The translations under genes were made by a program, and so were the position numbers. The notes beneath the pieces were generated by a model. The model worked only from the letters and a program-made list of their open reading frames with translations. It had not been told where the DNA came from and ran no database searches. From Desulfatibacillum alkenivorans DSM 16219 (GTDB lineage Bacteria > Desulfobacterota > Desulfobacteria > Desulfobacterales > Desulfatibacillaceae), in assembly GCF_900142135.1 (NCBI RefSeq), contig NZ_FQZU01000028.1:20088-84087 (forward strand): a stretch of 64,000 nt of DNA, read 5' to 3'. Positions 1-8,229 of the stretch are shown piece after piece; positions within the stretch are counted from its first letter, which is position 1, and the number at the start of each line of letters is the position of its first letter.

Positions 1-1
1 A

Positions 2-1441
2 ATCGTCGGCAATAGGGTGACTTCATATAACGCCCTGATTCACCCCGACGAACAGGAGATGGTATGGGACGAAGTACAGTCCTGCATTGCCGGCAAGAAG
101 CCTTTTGTGGTGGTCTACCGCCTGATCACCAAGGCCGGCCGGGAAAAATGGGTATGGGAAAAAGGGCGGGGAATTTATTCGGCAGACGGCCAATTGGAGG
201 CCATTGAGGGCTTTGTCACCAGCGTCAGCGAACAACTGGAAGCGCTGCAGGAATTGCGCAAGCTTCAAAACCTGTTTTCCAATATTGTCAATTCCATGCC
301 TTCCATTCTGGTTGCGGTGGATCAAAAGGGGCTGGTCACCCAGTGGAATCAGGAGGCCGAAAACTCCACAGGCATAGAAGCGGCCTATGCGGAGGGCAAA
401 TATCTGGAGGACGTCCTGCCCAAGATGGCGGGCAAAATGGGCATGGTGCAAGAGGCCATGGAAAGCAACGCCTCGGTAAAAAAAAGCAAGGTCGCCGGCA
501 GCCGGCCGGAGCATGGCAAGTACTATGATTTCACGGTTTTTCCACTTGTTTTCGAAGGGGAAAAAGGGGCCGTGATCAGGATCGATGACATCACGGAACG
601 GGTCCACATAGAAGAAATGATGATGCAGTCGGAAAAAATGCTCTCCTTGGGCGGCTTGGCTGCGGGCATGGCCCATGAGATTAACAATCCCCTGGGCGGC
701 ATCATCCAAAACGTTCAGGTGGTCACCCACCGTCTGACTTGGAACTCCAAAAAAAATCTGCAACAGGCCGGCGAAAGCGGCCTGTCCTTTGACGCTCTCC
801 AGGATTACCTGCAAAAACGGGGAATTGTAAAACTGCTGAACCTGGTTTTCGAAACCGGGTTAAGGGCTTCCTCCATTGTGGAAAATATGCTGGATTTCAG
901 CCGCACCAATCAGCAAAGCGGCGTTCAGGATACCAGCCTTGATTTGCTATTGGATAAAACCGTGGAAATCGCGGCCAACGACCTCAGCCTGCACCGGGAC
1001 TCGAAATTCTCCAAAATCCGCATTATCAAGGAATATGACGATACAATCCAGTCTGTCCCGGGAGAGCCGGGGAAGCTGCAGCAGGTCATCCTGAATTTAT
1101 TGAAAAACGCGGCCCAGGCCATGGAGGGAAATCCGAAAGAACAGGAGCCCGCCGTCTGGCTGCGGCTTGTCGATGAGCCGGACTTCGTGAGAATGGAAAT
1201 TGAAGATAACGGCCCGGGCGTCCCCGAGGAGGTCCGGGCCAAGATCTTCGAACCGTTTTTCACCACCAAGCCCGCCGGGATCGGCACCGGGCTTGGGCTT
1301 TCCGTGTCGTTTTTTATTGTCACCCAGGTTCATCAGGGAACCATGGAAGTTGAGTCGCCTTCCGGCAAGGGCGCCAAGTTCATCATCCGCTTGCCAAAAG
1401 TCAGGACCCCGGAAGAGGAAGATCCGGATGAAAAGGACTAA
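2..1441 (+). CDS. PAS-domain sensor histidine kinase, 5'-truncated by window edge
   Basis: Two-component sensor kinase. The frame is open to the first base of the window, and the residues before the first GTG (position 17) already continue a PAS fold (IHPDEQ...), so the gene begins outside the window and that GTG is not the start. Seen in order: the C-terminal half of a PAS/PAC domain, a second PAS domain (NSMPSILVAVDQKG ... IDDITERV), a HisKA dimerisation helix with phospho-acceptor His in MAHEINNPLGG, then a HATPase with N box (LLKNAAQAM), G1 (DNGPGVP) and F/G2 boxes (FEPFFTTK, GTGLGLS). The tail is acidic and there is no receiver domain, so an unseen response regulator is needed. It ends four bases into the convergent peptidase gene. 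It closely resembles the kinase at 3347-5254 from the second PAS onward, suggesting local duplication. The signal sensed is unknown. Confidence 0.93.
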   Translation: MVGNRVTSYNALIHPDEQEMVWDEVQSCIAGKKPFVVVYRLITKAGREKWVWEKGRGIYSADGQLEAIEGFVTSVSEQLEALQELRKLQNLFSNIVNSMPSILVAVDQKGLVTQWNQEAENSTGIEAAYAEGKYLEDVLPKMAGKMGMVQEAMESNASVKKSKVAGSRPEHGKYYDFTVFPLVFEGEKGAVIRIDDITERVHIEEMMMQSEKMLSLGGLAAGMAHEINNPLGGIIQNVQVVTHRLTWNSKKNLQQAGESGLSFDALQDYLQKRGIVKLLNLVFETGLRASSIVENMLDFSRTNQQSGVQDTSLDLLLDKTVEIAANDLSLHRDSKFSKIRIIKEYDDTIQSVPGEPGKLQQVILNLLKNAAQAMEGNPKEQEPAVWLRLVDEPDFVRMEIEDNGPGVPEEVRAKIFEPFFTTKPAGIGTGLGLSVSFFIVTQVHQGTMEVESPSGKGAKFIIRLPKVRTPEEEDPDEKD

Positions 1442-2607
1442 ATGTCCACCACGGTCATGGCCAACGGCGTGGCGCTTAGCATTTCCCCGCCCGTTGAAGT
1501 CACCCGGATGGGGCATTCCAGGCGCATGCCTCCGACTCCGGGCACGGTGATGGATAAAAAGCCCACCTCCACCACGTTTTCTTCCAGCACGATCTCCGTA
1601 TACGGCTCTGCGTTGCCGATGGGCGGATGCCACTCATGGCCCAGCACGCCCAGGCCGTGCCCGAAAAACGGCACGGTGTATTGGATGTATCCGTCCTTGG
1701 TCAGGCTGTCGTTTACGGCATGCCAGACCGTTCCGATGGTGTTCCCGGCCTTTAAATTGGTCACCAGGGTTTCGGCGGCCCGCAGATAGGCGTCCGCCAG
1801 CTTCTGCTGCTCAGGGTTCGGCTTGCCTAAAAGGTAGTTATGGGAGAGATCGGACATGAAAGTGCGGTACGTGGGATGAAAATCCACGATCATGTTGTCC
1901 CCGGCCTGGAGGATTTTGTCCGTCGGCTGGGTGGTGCCGCACATATTGTAGCAGGAGCGGAACCCCGAAGCCGCCTCGGTGGAGCCGGTAACGGCCCAAT
2001 GATATTCGCTGCCAAGCCTGCGGAGCTCCATTTCTCCGATGCCCACGGCTTCGGCTTCGGTCATGCCTACGCAAAGCGCCTTGCGGACTTCTTCAATAGC
2101 GCTGTCCGCCATGGCCGTGGCCTGGCGCATGAGGACGATTTCCTCGGGATCTTTCACGTACCCGGCCATATCCACCACGTCCAGGGCGTTCACGAATGTC
2201 GCCTCAGGCAGGCCTTCCTTGAACAAGTCGTACTCGGTGGAGGTCAAGTACCCGGTGTTTCCCCGGGGGGAATGGCCCAGTTCCACCCCTAAAACGCCTT
2301 TTTCCAGGCCAAGCTCCTTGATTTTATGGACCACCATATCAGGCATGTCCATGCCGGGAATGGGGGCGTAGGGGATGATCTCGTCCAGCCAGGACTCCGC
2401 CTTGACCCGCTCCTGATCGATCATGAAATTAATCAGGCCCACATATCCGTCTCGGGTGACGATCACGGCGCCCCTCCAGGGCGCAAAGGCCCCGGCGGTA
2501 AAAGTAACGCTCACCATGCGGGTGCCTATTAAAGCGTCAATGCCCAGGGCCTGCATTTGCTCGATCATTCTTTTGATGCGGTTGGAATAATTGACCTGAA
2601 TATTCAT
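1438..2607 (-). CDS. M24-family metallopeptidase (Xaa-Pro aminopeptidase-like)
   Basis: Predicted cytoplasmic two-metal 'pita-bread' aminopeptidase or dipeptidase of 389 residues. The N-terminal creatinase-like domain (about 1-140) is followed by the catalytic domain. All five expected metal ligands appear: Asp in VDFHP, Asp in MSDLSH, His in FFGHGLGVLGHE, Glu in NVVEVG and Glu in RLECPI. I chose the ATG at 2607 because AAGGAG lies eight bases upstream and homology starts there; the open frame extends 72 codons further, but that part is low-complexity, basic and unlike the family. The 3' end overlaps the convergent histidine kinase by four bases. Substrate is uncertain: M24 also includes creatinases and methionine aminopeptidases, but the N-terminal domain favours a prolidase/Xaa-Pro type. 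Confidence 0.88.
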   Translation of the reverse strand: MNIQVNYSNRIKRMIEQMQALGIDALIGTRMVSVTFTAGAFAPWRGAVIVTRDGYVGLINFMIDQERVKAESWLDEIIPYAPIPGMDMPDMVVHKIKELGLEKGVLGVELGHSPRGNTGYLTSTEYDLFKEGLPEATFVNALDVVDMAGYVKDPEEIVLMRQATAMADSAIEEVRKALCVGMTEAEAVGIGEMELRRLGSEYHWAVTGSTEAASGFRSCYNMCGTTQPTDKILQAGDNMIVDFHPTYRTFMSDLSHNYLLGKPNPEQQKLADAYLRAAETLVTNLKAGNTIGTVWHAVNDSLTKDGYIQYTVPFFGHGLGVLGHEWHPPIGNAEPYTEIVLEENVVEVGFLSITVPGVGGMRLECPIRVTSTGGEMLSATPLAMTVVDI

Positions 2608-2850
2608 GATAATACTCCTTGTGCAATGGGGAGAAAGGATGGATCCAAGACCTTGGGCCTTATTATCATCTTCCATCTCGCCAGGCAATGTTTTGCCCCT
2701 AATATACAATGGAGTTTTTATTCCCATCCTTATTTTATGGAACATGGCCGAACCGGCCCGTTTGGCGCCTTTTTTGACTTTTGGTTTTCTTGCCATGCAA
2801 AACCAGCCATGGTATAAATTCATCCAAATCTACTAAAGGAGCAGTCCCCC

Positions 2851-3291
2851 ATGAACGAAAACGATGTAGTGGCCTGTCTTGCCAATATATTAATGATTGC
2901 AGGCTCGGACAAAAAGTTCACGCATCAGGAGCAGGAAATTGTGGAAAAGGTGCGCCTGGAATTGGGCGCGGATGATGCTTTGCTGGAACAGGCCGTCGCT
3001 CTGGTTCACGGCGGGAATTATCAAATCACGCCCGTCGGGCGGTTTTCCGACCAGGTGCGAAACCTGGAAGACATGCTGTTGGTTTCCATGGCCGACAACA
3101 CCCTGGCTATGGAGGAAAAAAAGGAAATCCTCCACTTCGCGCAACAGTTGAAACTTACGCAGGACCAAATCAACAGGATGCTCGCCCAAACCAAAGCATT
3201 GCTTAAAGGCGCCGGCTGCTGCAATGCATGCGGGACGCCTCTTGATCCTTCCGGCAATTTTTGCACCGAATGCGGAGCGAAGATAAAATAA
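2851..3291 (+). CDS. TerB-like protein with C-terminal zinc ribbon
   Basis: Small cytoplasmic protein of 146 residues. Residues 1-115 are all-helical and acidic in the style of the TerB (tellurite-resistance B) fold, with the family's pattern of an aspartate in the first helical turn region (AGSDKKFTHQE) and a second equivalent segment (MADNTLAMEE). The C terminus holds a treble-clef/zinc-ribbon with CxxC pairs at 124-127 and 138-141. A strong AAAGGAG precedes the ATG. It stands alone between a divergent peptidase gene and a kinase gene 55 bases downstream in the same direction. TerB-like proteins are often linked to membrane or metal stress, but nothing here fixes a role. Confidence 0.75.
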   Translation: MNENDVVACLANILMIAGSDKKFTHQEQEIVEKVRLELGADDALLEQAVALVHGGNYQITPVGRFSDQVRNLEDMLLVSMADNTLAMEEKKEILHFAQQLKLTQDQINRMLAQTKALLKGAGCCNACGTPLDPSGNFCTECGAKIK

Positions 3292-3346
3292 TCGATATAA
3301 CAGGCATTCCAGGCAGGCCGGAACAGGAGCAGATCGCCCCAGGTTA

Positions 3347-5254
3347 ATGAACGATGCAATCAATCATACCCCGAATGTCCGGATGATCCTTCGGAAAAAA
3401 CCCGTCTTCAAGGTCATAGTCCTTTCCCTCGTCCTTTTTGCCGCGTTTATAGGCCTGTTCGACCATGTGAGCAGGCAGCACGTAAAGGTAATCGAAAGCC
3501 AGCGCCTGGATCAAATGAAGCAGCTGGTGGAAATCGCCCGGAACGCCATCGAGCCCATCGCCGCCGGATGCCGATCAGGAGATATTTCCCGCGAAGCCGG
3601 CATTGCGGAAGTCAGAAACCTTGTTCGCCGCATGACCTTTACGGAATCCCATGGAGACAATTACGTCTTCATGAGCGCCTATGACGGGACCATGCTGGTT
3701 CAGCCCTTTGAGCCGGACAAAGAGATGACCAACCAGTGGGATCTGAAAGACAGCCATGGCGTGTACATCATCCGGGAGTTGGTCAAAACGGCCGAAAACA
3801 AGCCGGAAGGCGGTTTTGTCCGCTATTTTTATATGCCGCCGGGCAGCGGCGCGCCTCAAGAAAAAATCTCGTTCGTTATGGGCGTCCAGGAACTGGAGTG
3901 CTACATAGGCGTGGGCCGGTACATGGAGGATCTCAGAAAGGAGCAAGCGGATTTCCGATGGAAGACGTTTATCCTGGAAACCATGCTGGTTTTGCTTCTC
4001 CTGGCCCTGTGCCTTATGGCCGTCAGTGAAATTGTCGTAAAAAACCGCCTTCTTGTAAAGGAGGTGCATATCCGCCAGGACTCGGAAAAGGAACTCAGGG
4101 CGCTCAAGAACTATCTGGGAGACATCATCAACTCCATGCCCTCGGTGCTCATTGGAGTGGACGGAAAGGGCAAGGTGACCCAATGGAACCAGCATGCTGA
4201 AAAAGTCACCGGCGTCAAAGAAGAAGAAGCGGCGGGAAGGGATCTGAAAAAAGTGTACCCCGCCGACTCCGCCCTCTGGGAAAAAATTTCAGACAGCATC
4301 CACAATCGGGAAATCGTCCAGCACAGAAAAAAAATAACCCGGGGAAACAACTTGTTCGAGTATGAAGACTTCACCATATACCCCTTGATTTCCGAAGGAA
4401 TGGAAGGCGCCGTCATCCGTGTGGATAACGTAACCTCTAAAGTCCAGATGGAGGAGTTGGTCGTACAGTCCGAAAAAATGCTCTCCGTGGGAGGCCTCGC
4501 AGCGGGCATGGCCCATGAAATCAACAATCCTCTCGCCGGCATGATGCAGATGGCGGAGGTCATGTCCACCCGCCTGACAGGGAAGGACGTCCCGGCAAAC
4601 CGGCAAGCGGCGGAGCGCGCCGGAACCACCATGGAAGCCATACACCAGTTTATGGAGGACCGGGGCATTCCGAAAATGATTGAGACCATACAATCCTCGG
4701 GGGTGAGGGCCGCCAAAATCGTGGAAAATATGCTGAGCTTCGCCCGAAAAGGGAGCGCTCAGACGACTCACGAGGATCTGGCGGAGCTCCTGGACTCCAC
4801 CCTGGAGCTTGCCTTGACGGACTACGACTTAAAGAAAAAACACGACTTTCGCTCCATAAAAATCGTCAAGGAATACGAGCCTGGGATTCCTCCCGTTCCT
4901 TGCGACAGGCCTCAAATCCAGCAGGTGCTGCTTAATGTGCTTCAAAACGCCGCCTACGCCATGCAGGCCGCTTCGGGCTCCGGCAAGCAGCCGAAAATTA
5001 TTTTACGGCTCAAAAGACAAGGCGGCATGGCCTGCGTGGAGATCCAGGACAACGGACCCGGCATGGAAGAAACGGTCTGCAAACGGATTTTTGAGCCGTT
5101 TTTCACCACCAAACCCACGGGTATAGGAACGGGGCTCGGGTTGTCCGTTTCGTATTTTATTGTCACGGAAGCCCATCAGGGGCGCATGGAAGTCAGCTCC
5201 CACCCCGGGCTAGGCGCCAGGTTCACCATCCGCTTGCCGTTATCCGTCATGTAA
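3347..5254 (+). CDS. Membrane sensor histidine kinase: sCache-PAS-HisKA-HATPase
   Basis: Inner-membrane sensor kinase of 635 residues. TM1 lies at about 21-43 and TM2 at about 205-226. The periplasmic part between them has the single-Cache (sCache_2) signature: HGDNYVFM, DGTMLVQP and a late GVQELECYIGVG strand, a fold that in chemoreceptors and kinases binds small organic acids. A cytoplasmic PAS domain follows (NSMPSVLIGVDGKG), then HisKA with His in MAHEINNPLAGM, and a HATPase (DNGPGMEE, FEPFFTTK, GTGLGLS). There is no receiver domain. The cytoplasmic half is a close paralogue of the kinase at 2-1441, including the shared tail pattern HQG.MEV.S..G.GA.F.IRLP. The cognate regulator is not visible. 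Confidence 0.92.
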   Translation: MNDAINHTPNVRMILRKKPVFKVIVLSLVLFAAFIGLFDHVSRQHVKVIESQRLDQMKQLVEIARNAIEPIAAGCRSGDISREAGIAEVRNLVRRMTFTESHGDNYVFMSAYDGTMLVQPFEPDKEMTNQWDLKDSHGVYIIRELVKTAENKPEGGFVRYFYMPPGSGAPQEKISFVMGVQELECYIGVGRYMEDLRKEQADFRWKTFILETMLVLLLLALCLMAVSEIVVKNRLLVKEVHIRQDSEKELRALKNYLGDIINSMPSVLIGVDGKGKVTQWNQHAEKVTGVKEEEAAGRDLKKVYPADSALWEKISDSIHNREIVQHRKKITRGNNLFEYEDFTIYPLISEGMEGAVIRVDNVTSKVQMEELVVQSEKMLSVGGLAAGMAHEINNPLAGMMQMAEVMSTRLTGKDVPANRQAAERAGTTMEAIHQFMEDRGIPKMIETIQSSGVRAAKIVENMLSFARKGSAQTTHEDLAELLDSTLELALTDYDLKKKHDFRSIKIVKEYEPGIPPVPCDRPQIQQVLLNVLQNAAYAMQAASGSGKQPKIILRLKRQGGMACVEIQDNGPGMEETVCKRIFEPFFTTKPTGIGTGLGLSVSYFIVTEAHQGRMEVSSHPGLGARFTIRLPLSVM

Positions 5255-5650
5255 GGTGGGCAAGCTCAAAGACCGCAGTCGCTGACCAAAGGTTGTTTCA
5301 GCAGCCCAAAAAATGCAACCAAATCCAAACAAATGCTGAATAAGCAATTACAAATATCTTCTATTGGTTGCAAAAGATTCGTATACGGGCGACTGCGTAG
5401 GCTTTAAAATGCTGGATATGGGGGCGGCGGAAAGGATTTTATGAACTTGATTCACATTTAGCGTTATACGCCATGCCCCGCGGCGGGTTTCGCGTCCGTT
5501 TTCACAGGCCGCGGTCGGTAGGAGAAGGCGGTTTTTTTCACGATTGTGTATTCAGGGAATGCTATTATATCCGAGACATAGGAGCGAACTTCCCAATTCA
5601 TTTTTTTTCACAAAAAAGTATTAATCTCCCCTTTTCCAGCATTTTTTTTC
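5255..5650. other. Gene-free stretch upstream of the cold-shock pair
   Basis: About 400 bases with no credible gene. It holds an AT-rich half (5560-5650) leading into the cold-shock promoter. A 69-codon open frame at 5473-5682 has no ribosome site and runs through that promoter, so I do not accept it. Confidence 0.6.
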
Positions 5651-5679
5651 TTGACTTCATAACGGCTCTCAACTATTGT
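5651..5679 (+). promoter_or_regulatory. Sigma-70-type promoter of first cold-shock gene
   Basis: TTGACT (5651-5656), 17-base spacer, TATTGT (5674-5679). A start near 5686 would give a leader of about 120 nt, in keeping with the long leaders of cspA-type genes. Confidence 0.65.
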
Positions 5680-5734
5680 TAACTATACCCCATGCATAAA
5701 AGCAACGCAGGGCTGGTTTCAACTTAGGAGACGT

Positions 5735-5752
5735 GCATTTTTTAAAAAGTGC
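5735..5752 (+). promoter_or_regulatory. Palindromic hairpin in cold-shock leader
   Basis: An 18-base near-perfect palindrome (GCATTTTTTAAAAAGTGC, one U-G wobble) in the untranslated leader about 55 bases before the start codon. Its weak A-U stem would be temperature-sensitive. A thermoregulatory role is inference only. Confidence 0.4.
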
Positions 5753-5807
5753 GCCCTCCGGGTTCGAAACTGTATTTTCTTTTCACTATCAGTAGGAGGT
5801 CAGTACT

Positions 5808-6008
5808 TTGGCAAACGGAACAGTAAAATGGTTTAATGACTCCAAGGGTTATGGTTTTATCGAACGCGAAGAAGGTGGGGATGTGTTTGTTCATTATTCC
5901 GCCATTTCCGGCTCAGGCTTCAAAACCCTTGCAGAAGGGGATCGTGTTAGCTTTGACGTAGAAGAAGGCCAAAAAGGCCCTGCAGCAGCTAACGTAGTCA
6001 AGCTGTAA
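5808..6008 (+). CDS. Cold-shock protein (CspA family), TTG start
   Basis: Single cold-shock domain of 66 residues, binding single-stranded RNA/DNA as a chaperone or antiterminator. RNP1-type motif KGYGFIE and RNP2-type DVFVHYS are present, with NGTVKWFN at the N terminus. The start is a TTG at 5808 with a near-perfect AGGAGGT seven bases upstream; no ATG or GTG fits, so the weak start codon is offset by a strong ribosome site. It has its own promoter and a long leader. The second cold-shock gene at 6310 encodes a highly similar 66-residue protein in the same direction, a tandem duplication. Confidence 0.95.
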   Translation: MANGTVKWFNDSKGYGFIEREEGGDVFVHYSAISGSGFKTLAEGDRVSFDVEEGQKGPAAANVVKL

Positions 6009-6043
6009 CCAAAGAGCAGTCGGCCTACAGGCCTGAGAAATAA

Positions 6044-6069
6044 GGCGCCTCTCTTTCCCGGGAGGCGCC
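6044..6069 (+). terminator. Hairpin after first cold-shock gene
   Basis: Perfect 8-bp stem GGCGCCTC (6044-6051) with GAGGCGCC (6062-6069) and a 10-base loop, followed by CTCTTTCC. The U-tract is poor, so termination may be partial. Confidence 0.5.
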
Positions 6070-6117
6070 CTCTTTCCAATTCAGCCGCAACGGCTTTCGA
6101 TTGATGTGCTCAAACCT

Positions 6118-6279
6118 GCAAACATTTCCGGACTTGATGTTTGCCCGCACCCTATGACGTTTTCCAGACGCCGCCCATTCCCCTGGTTCCAAAAGGCTTG
6201 CATCCGGATGCTCCGAGCGAACGAGGCGCACATCTGGCCGTGGTCCGACGATTTTCAACCACGAAAACGATTTTTCGTG
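6118..6279 (+). promoter_or_regulatory. Structured leader of second cold-shock gene
   Basis: Two perfect inverted repeats lie between the cold-shock genes. GCAAACAT (6118-6125) pairs with ATGTTTGC (6137-6144). CACGAAAA (6260-6267) pairs with TTTTCGTG (6272-6279) over a four-base loop, ending 16 bases before the AGGAGG ribosome site. The second is well placed to influence translation; I see no clean promoter. Confidence 0.4.
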
Positions 6280-6309
6280 CAATTAACAAGTAAGCAGGAG
6301 GTTAGTCCC

Positions 6310-6510
6310 GTGGCAAACGGTACAGTAAAGTGGTTTAATGACGCAAAGGGTTATGGTTTTATTGAGCAGGAAGAAGGCGGAGACGTCTTTGTGCACTATA
6401 CCGCCATAACCGGAAAAGGCTTTAGAACGCTTGCGGAAGGCGACAGGGTTTCCTTTGATGTGGAGCAAGGTCAAAAAGGGCCTGCGGCGACCAACGTCAT
6501 TAAATCCTGA
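6310..6510 (+). CDS. Cold-shock protein (CspA family), GTG start
   Basis: Second 66-residue single-domain cold-shock protein, very close to the product at 5808-6008, with the same [15 protein letters not shown] and DVFVHYT motifs. The open frame continues upstream to 6106, but homology and a perfect AGGAGG (6296-6301) set the start at GTG 6310. The paralogues differ mostly by conservative changes in the exposed loops. The two strong ribosome sites with weak start codons, plus separate leaders, suggest separate tuning of each copy. Confidence 0.94.
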   Translation: MANGTVKWFNDAKGYGFIEQEEGGDVFVHYTAITGKGFRTLAEGDRVSFDVEQGQKGPAATNVIKS

Positions 6511-6676
6511 TCATCCCTAATAGGCGCGGCAACTCAGCGGCAAGCACGCCGGAGCAGGCGAAAGGCGGCCTGCGCTTGTAACACGCCCGGACCGGATTAA
6601 TACTCAAGCTGACAATTAGGGTCGAACCCGCGGCTGAAGACGAGAAACCCTTCAAGCCGGCAGGAGCGGTGCGTCC

Positions 6677-7450
6677 TCACGCTCGGACGGCAAGCCTGGG
6701 CAGGCCCCCCAAGTCTCCAAAGCCGGCCTGGATCAGCGCGCAAGCGGCCAAAGCCGCTGTTTCCGCTCTAAGTATGCGCGGCCCCAGGCCTGCGTGAACC
6801 ATGCCGGACTCTTTCAACTGGGCCGCCTCGTGGTCTTCGAATCCCCCTTCCGGGCCAATGACCACCAACACGGACCTGGGTGGGGAGTCTATGCGGGATT
6901 GGAGCACCTGCTGAAAGGGCGTGCGGGATTTTTCCCAAAAAACCACGCCCAGATCGTACTCAGCGGAAATCGCACACAATTCCTCAAAGCTCACAGGCGC
7001 ATCCACTTCCGGCAAACGCACCCGTTCGCACTGCTTGACCGCTTCCGCTGCGATCTTTTTCCAGCGCTCCCGCCGATCTTCAGGGTCCTTGACCTTGGGC
7101 ACGGATCGCGACGCGTAAAAGGGGCGCCAGCCGTGCATTCCAAGTTCGGTGACTCCCTTTAGCAGCTTGTCCATCTTGCTGGTTTTGATCATGGCCATGG
7201 CGAGATCGATCTTTAATGGGCTTTCCGTGGCCCCTAACCGCCTGTCCTGTATCTCCACCTCCATGTCCCTGGCGCCCGCGGACAGTATTATCCCCTTATA
7301 TTCCAGGCCGCTGTTGTCCAGGAGGATGACGGGATCCCCCTTCGCCAGCCTAAGGACTTTTTTAGCGTGCTTTGCGTCCTGGCCCGTAATGAAAGCCCTG
7401 TCGCCCGTTATCTGCTCCGGCTCTATATAAAAACGTCTGATTTCCGCCAT
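6677..7450 (-). CDS. rsmE: 16S rRNA (uracil-1498-N3)-methyltransferase RsmE
   Basis: SPOUT-class methyltransferase of 257 residues that methylates N3 of U1498 in 16S rRNA using S-adenosylmethionine. The N-terminal PUA-like domain (about 1-75) contains HAKKVLRL. The C-terminal trefoil-knot domain carries the diagnostic cofactor-binding signatures VIGPEGGFEDHE and LGPRILRAETAALAA. Length matches the family. ATG at 7450. It is transcribed away from the acidic protein at 7730; the 280-base divergent gap includes a perfect short inverted repeat (GGACGAC at 7511-7517 with GTCGTCC at 7520-7526). It appears monocistronic here; prmA, a common neighbour in other genomes, is not adjacent. Confidence 0.96.
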   Translation of the reverse strand: MAEIRRFYIEPEQITGDRAFITGQDAKHAKKVLRLAKGDPVILLDNSGLEYKGIILSAGARDMEVEIQDRRLGATESPLKIDLAMAMIKTSKMDKLLKGVTELGMHGWRPFYASRSVPKVKDPEDRRERWKKIAAEAVKQCERVRLPEVDAPVSFEELCAISAEYDLGVVFWEKSRTPFQQVLQSRIDSPPRSVLVVIGPEGGFEDHEAAQLKESGMVHAGLGPRILRAETAALAACALIQAGFGDLGGLPRLAVRA

Positions 7451-7653
7451 GGCGTTTTCTCCTGTTTTTCCAAGGCAATCATTGACATCACGTGGCTATT
7501 GTAATTAAAAGGACGACTCGTCGTCCAAAGCCGTGGACGGCGGCCCGCCGGCTTCCGGATTCGTCCGTGCTCGATTGACATTTCCTTAATAACATAAGGG
7601 AATTAGAGCATCAAGGGAAAGGCCGGATCCGGTCGTATATGGCGTTAATTGGC

Positions 7654-7682
7654 TTGACACAGACTATTCTTCTTGCTAAGGT
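7654..7682 (+). promoter_or_regulatory. Sigma-70-type promoter
   Basis: TTGACA (7654-7659), 17-base spacer, TAAGGT (7677-7682). It would start transcription near 7690, 40 bases before the ATG of the acidic protein at 7730. Confidence 0.65.
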
Positions 7683-7729
7683 TCCGAAAATTGTTGTCAT
7701 ATCCGCCAAGAACCTACGGAGAGAGGCTT

Positions 7730-8098
7730 ATGGAAGACAGCTACGCCCCTTCTAAGGACAATCGCACTACAAACGACGACTCAAACGGATCCGGAGCTTT
7801 CGGCGCTGCAGGCGACGACGACCTTATGGGCGCCATCGGCATTGACCTGGAATCGGACCTGTCCAATGCGGACGACGTCCTTTTGAGCGACCCCGAAGGA
7901 ATCATGGAATCGGAAGCATTCGACTCCTCTGATTTGGATTCGGATGATTACGGTTATTTGGACCCTTATACTATAGGCGCTAATGTAGCCGCTGTAGTAC
8001 GTCAGCTTGTATCCCAAAAGATTGATCGCATAATCACGGTCGCTGTGGAACAGGCTGTGGCCAAGGAATTAAGAAGGCTTCAACAGAAGCGTGACTAA
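7730..8098 (+). CDS. Acidic hypothetical protein
   Basis: A 122-residue protein I do not recognise. Residues 1-80 are rich in Asp, Ser and Gly and probably disordered. Residues 81-122 form a likely amphipathic helix (ANVAAVVRQLVSQK ... AVEQAVAKELRRL) ending in basic residues, so the protein looks like a disordered acidic arm attached to a helical interaction tail. The start is ATG 7730 with GGAGAG upstream; the open frame continues further upstream but through the promoter. It has its own promoter and a terminator 33 bases after its stop, so it is a single-gene unit between rsmE and valS. The C-terminal helix faintly recalls helices found at the ends of polar-organising or DUF2497-like proteins, but this is too weak to name it. 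Confidence 0.7.
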   Translation: MEDSYAPSKDNRTTNDDSNGSGAFGAAGDDDLMGAIGIDLESDLSNADDVLLSDPEGIMESEAFDSSDLDSDDYGYLDPYTIGANVAAVVRQLVSQKIDRIITVAVEQAVAKELRRLQQKRD

Positions 8099-8130
8099 CG
8101 CTTTTTAAATTCCTACTAGTTTTATGGACT

Positions 8131-8157
8131 GGGGATTAAGCGATTGATCCCCTTTTT
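8131..8157 (+). terminator. Rho-independent terminator
   Basis: GGGGAT (8131-8136) pairs with ATCCCC (8147-8152), followed by five T. It ends the transcript of the acidic protein before valS. Confidence 0.75.
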
Positions 8158-8229
8158 CACGTTTAAGGGCAGCTAATATATTATTAAATTCAAAACATTA
8201 GCTGCAAATTGCAGGAGATTAAACACATC

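Noticed and set aside
2608..2823. 72-codon extension of the M24 peptidase
   Set aside because: Ribosome site and homology start at 2607; the extension is basic and low-complexity.
5473..5682. 69-codon open frame before the cold-shock gene
   Set aside because: No ribosome site, and it runs into the promoter at 5651-5679.
6619..6629. GGGTCGAACCC resembling a tRNA T-arm
   Set aside because: No acceptor stem, anticodon arm or correct spacing could be drawn around it.
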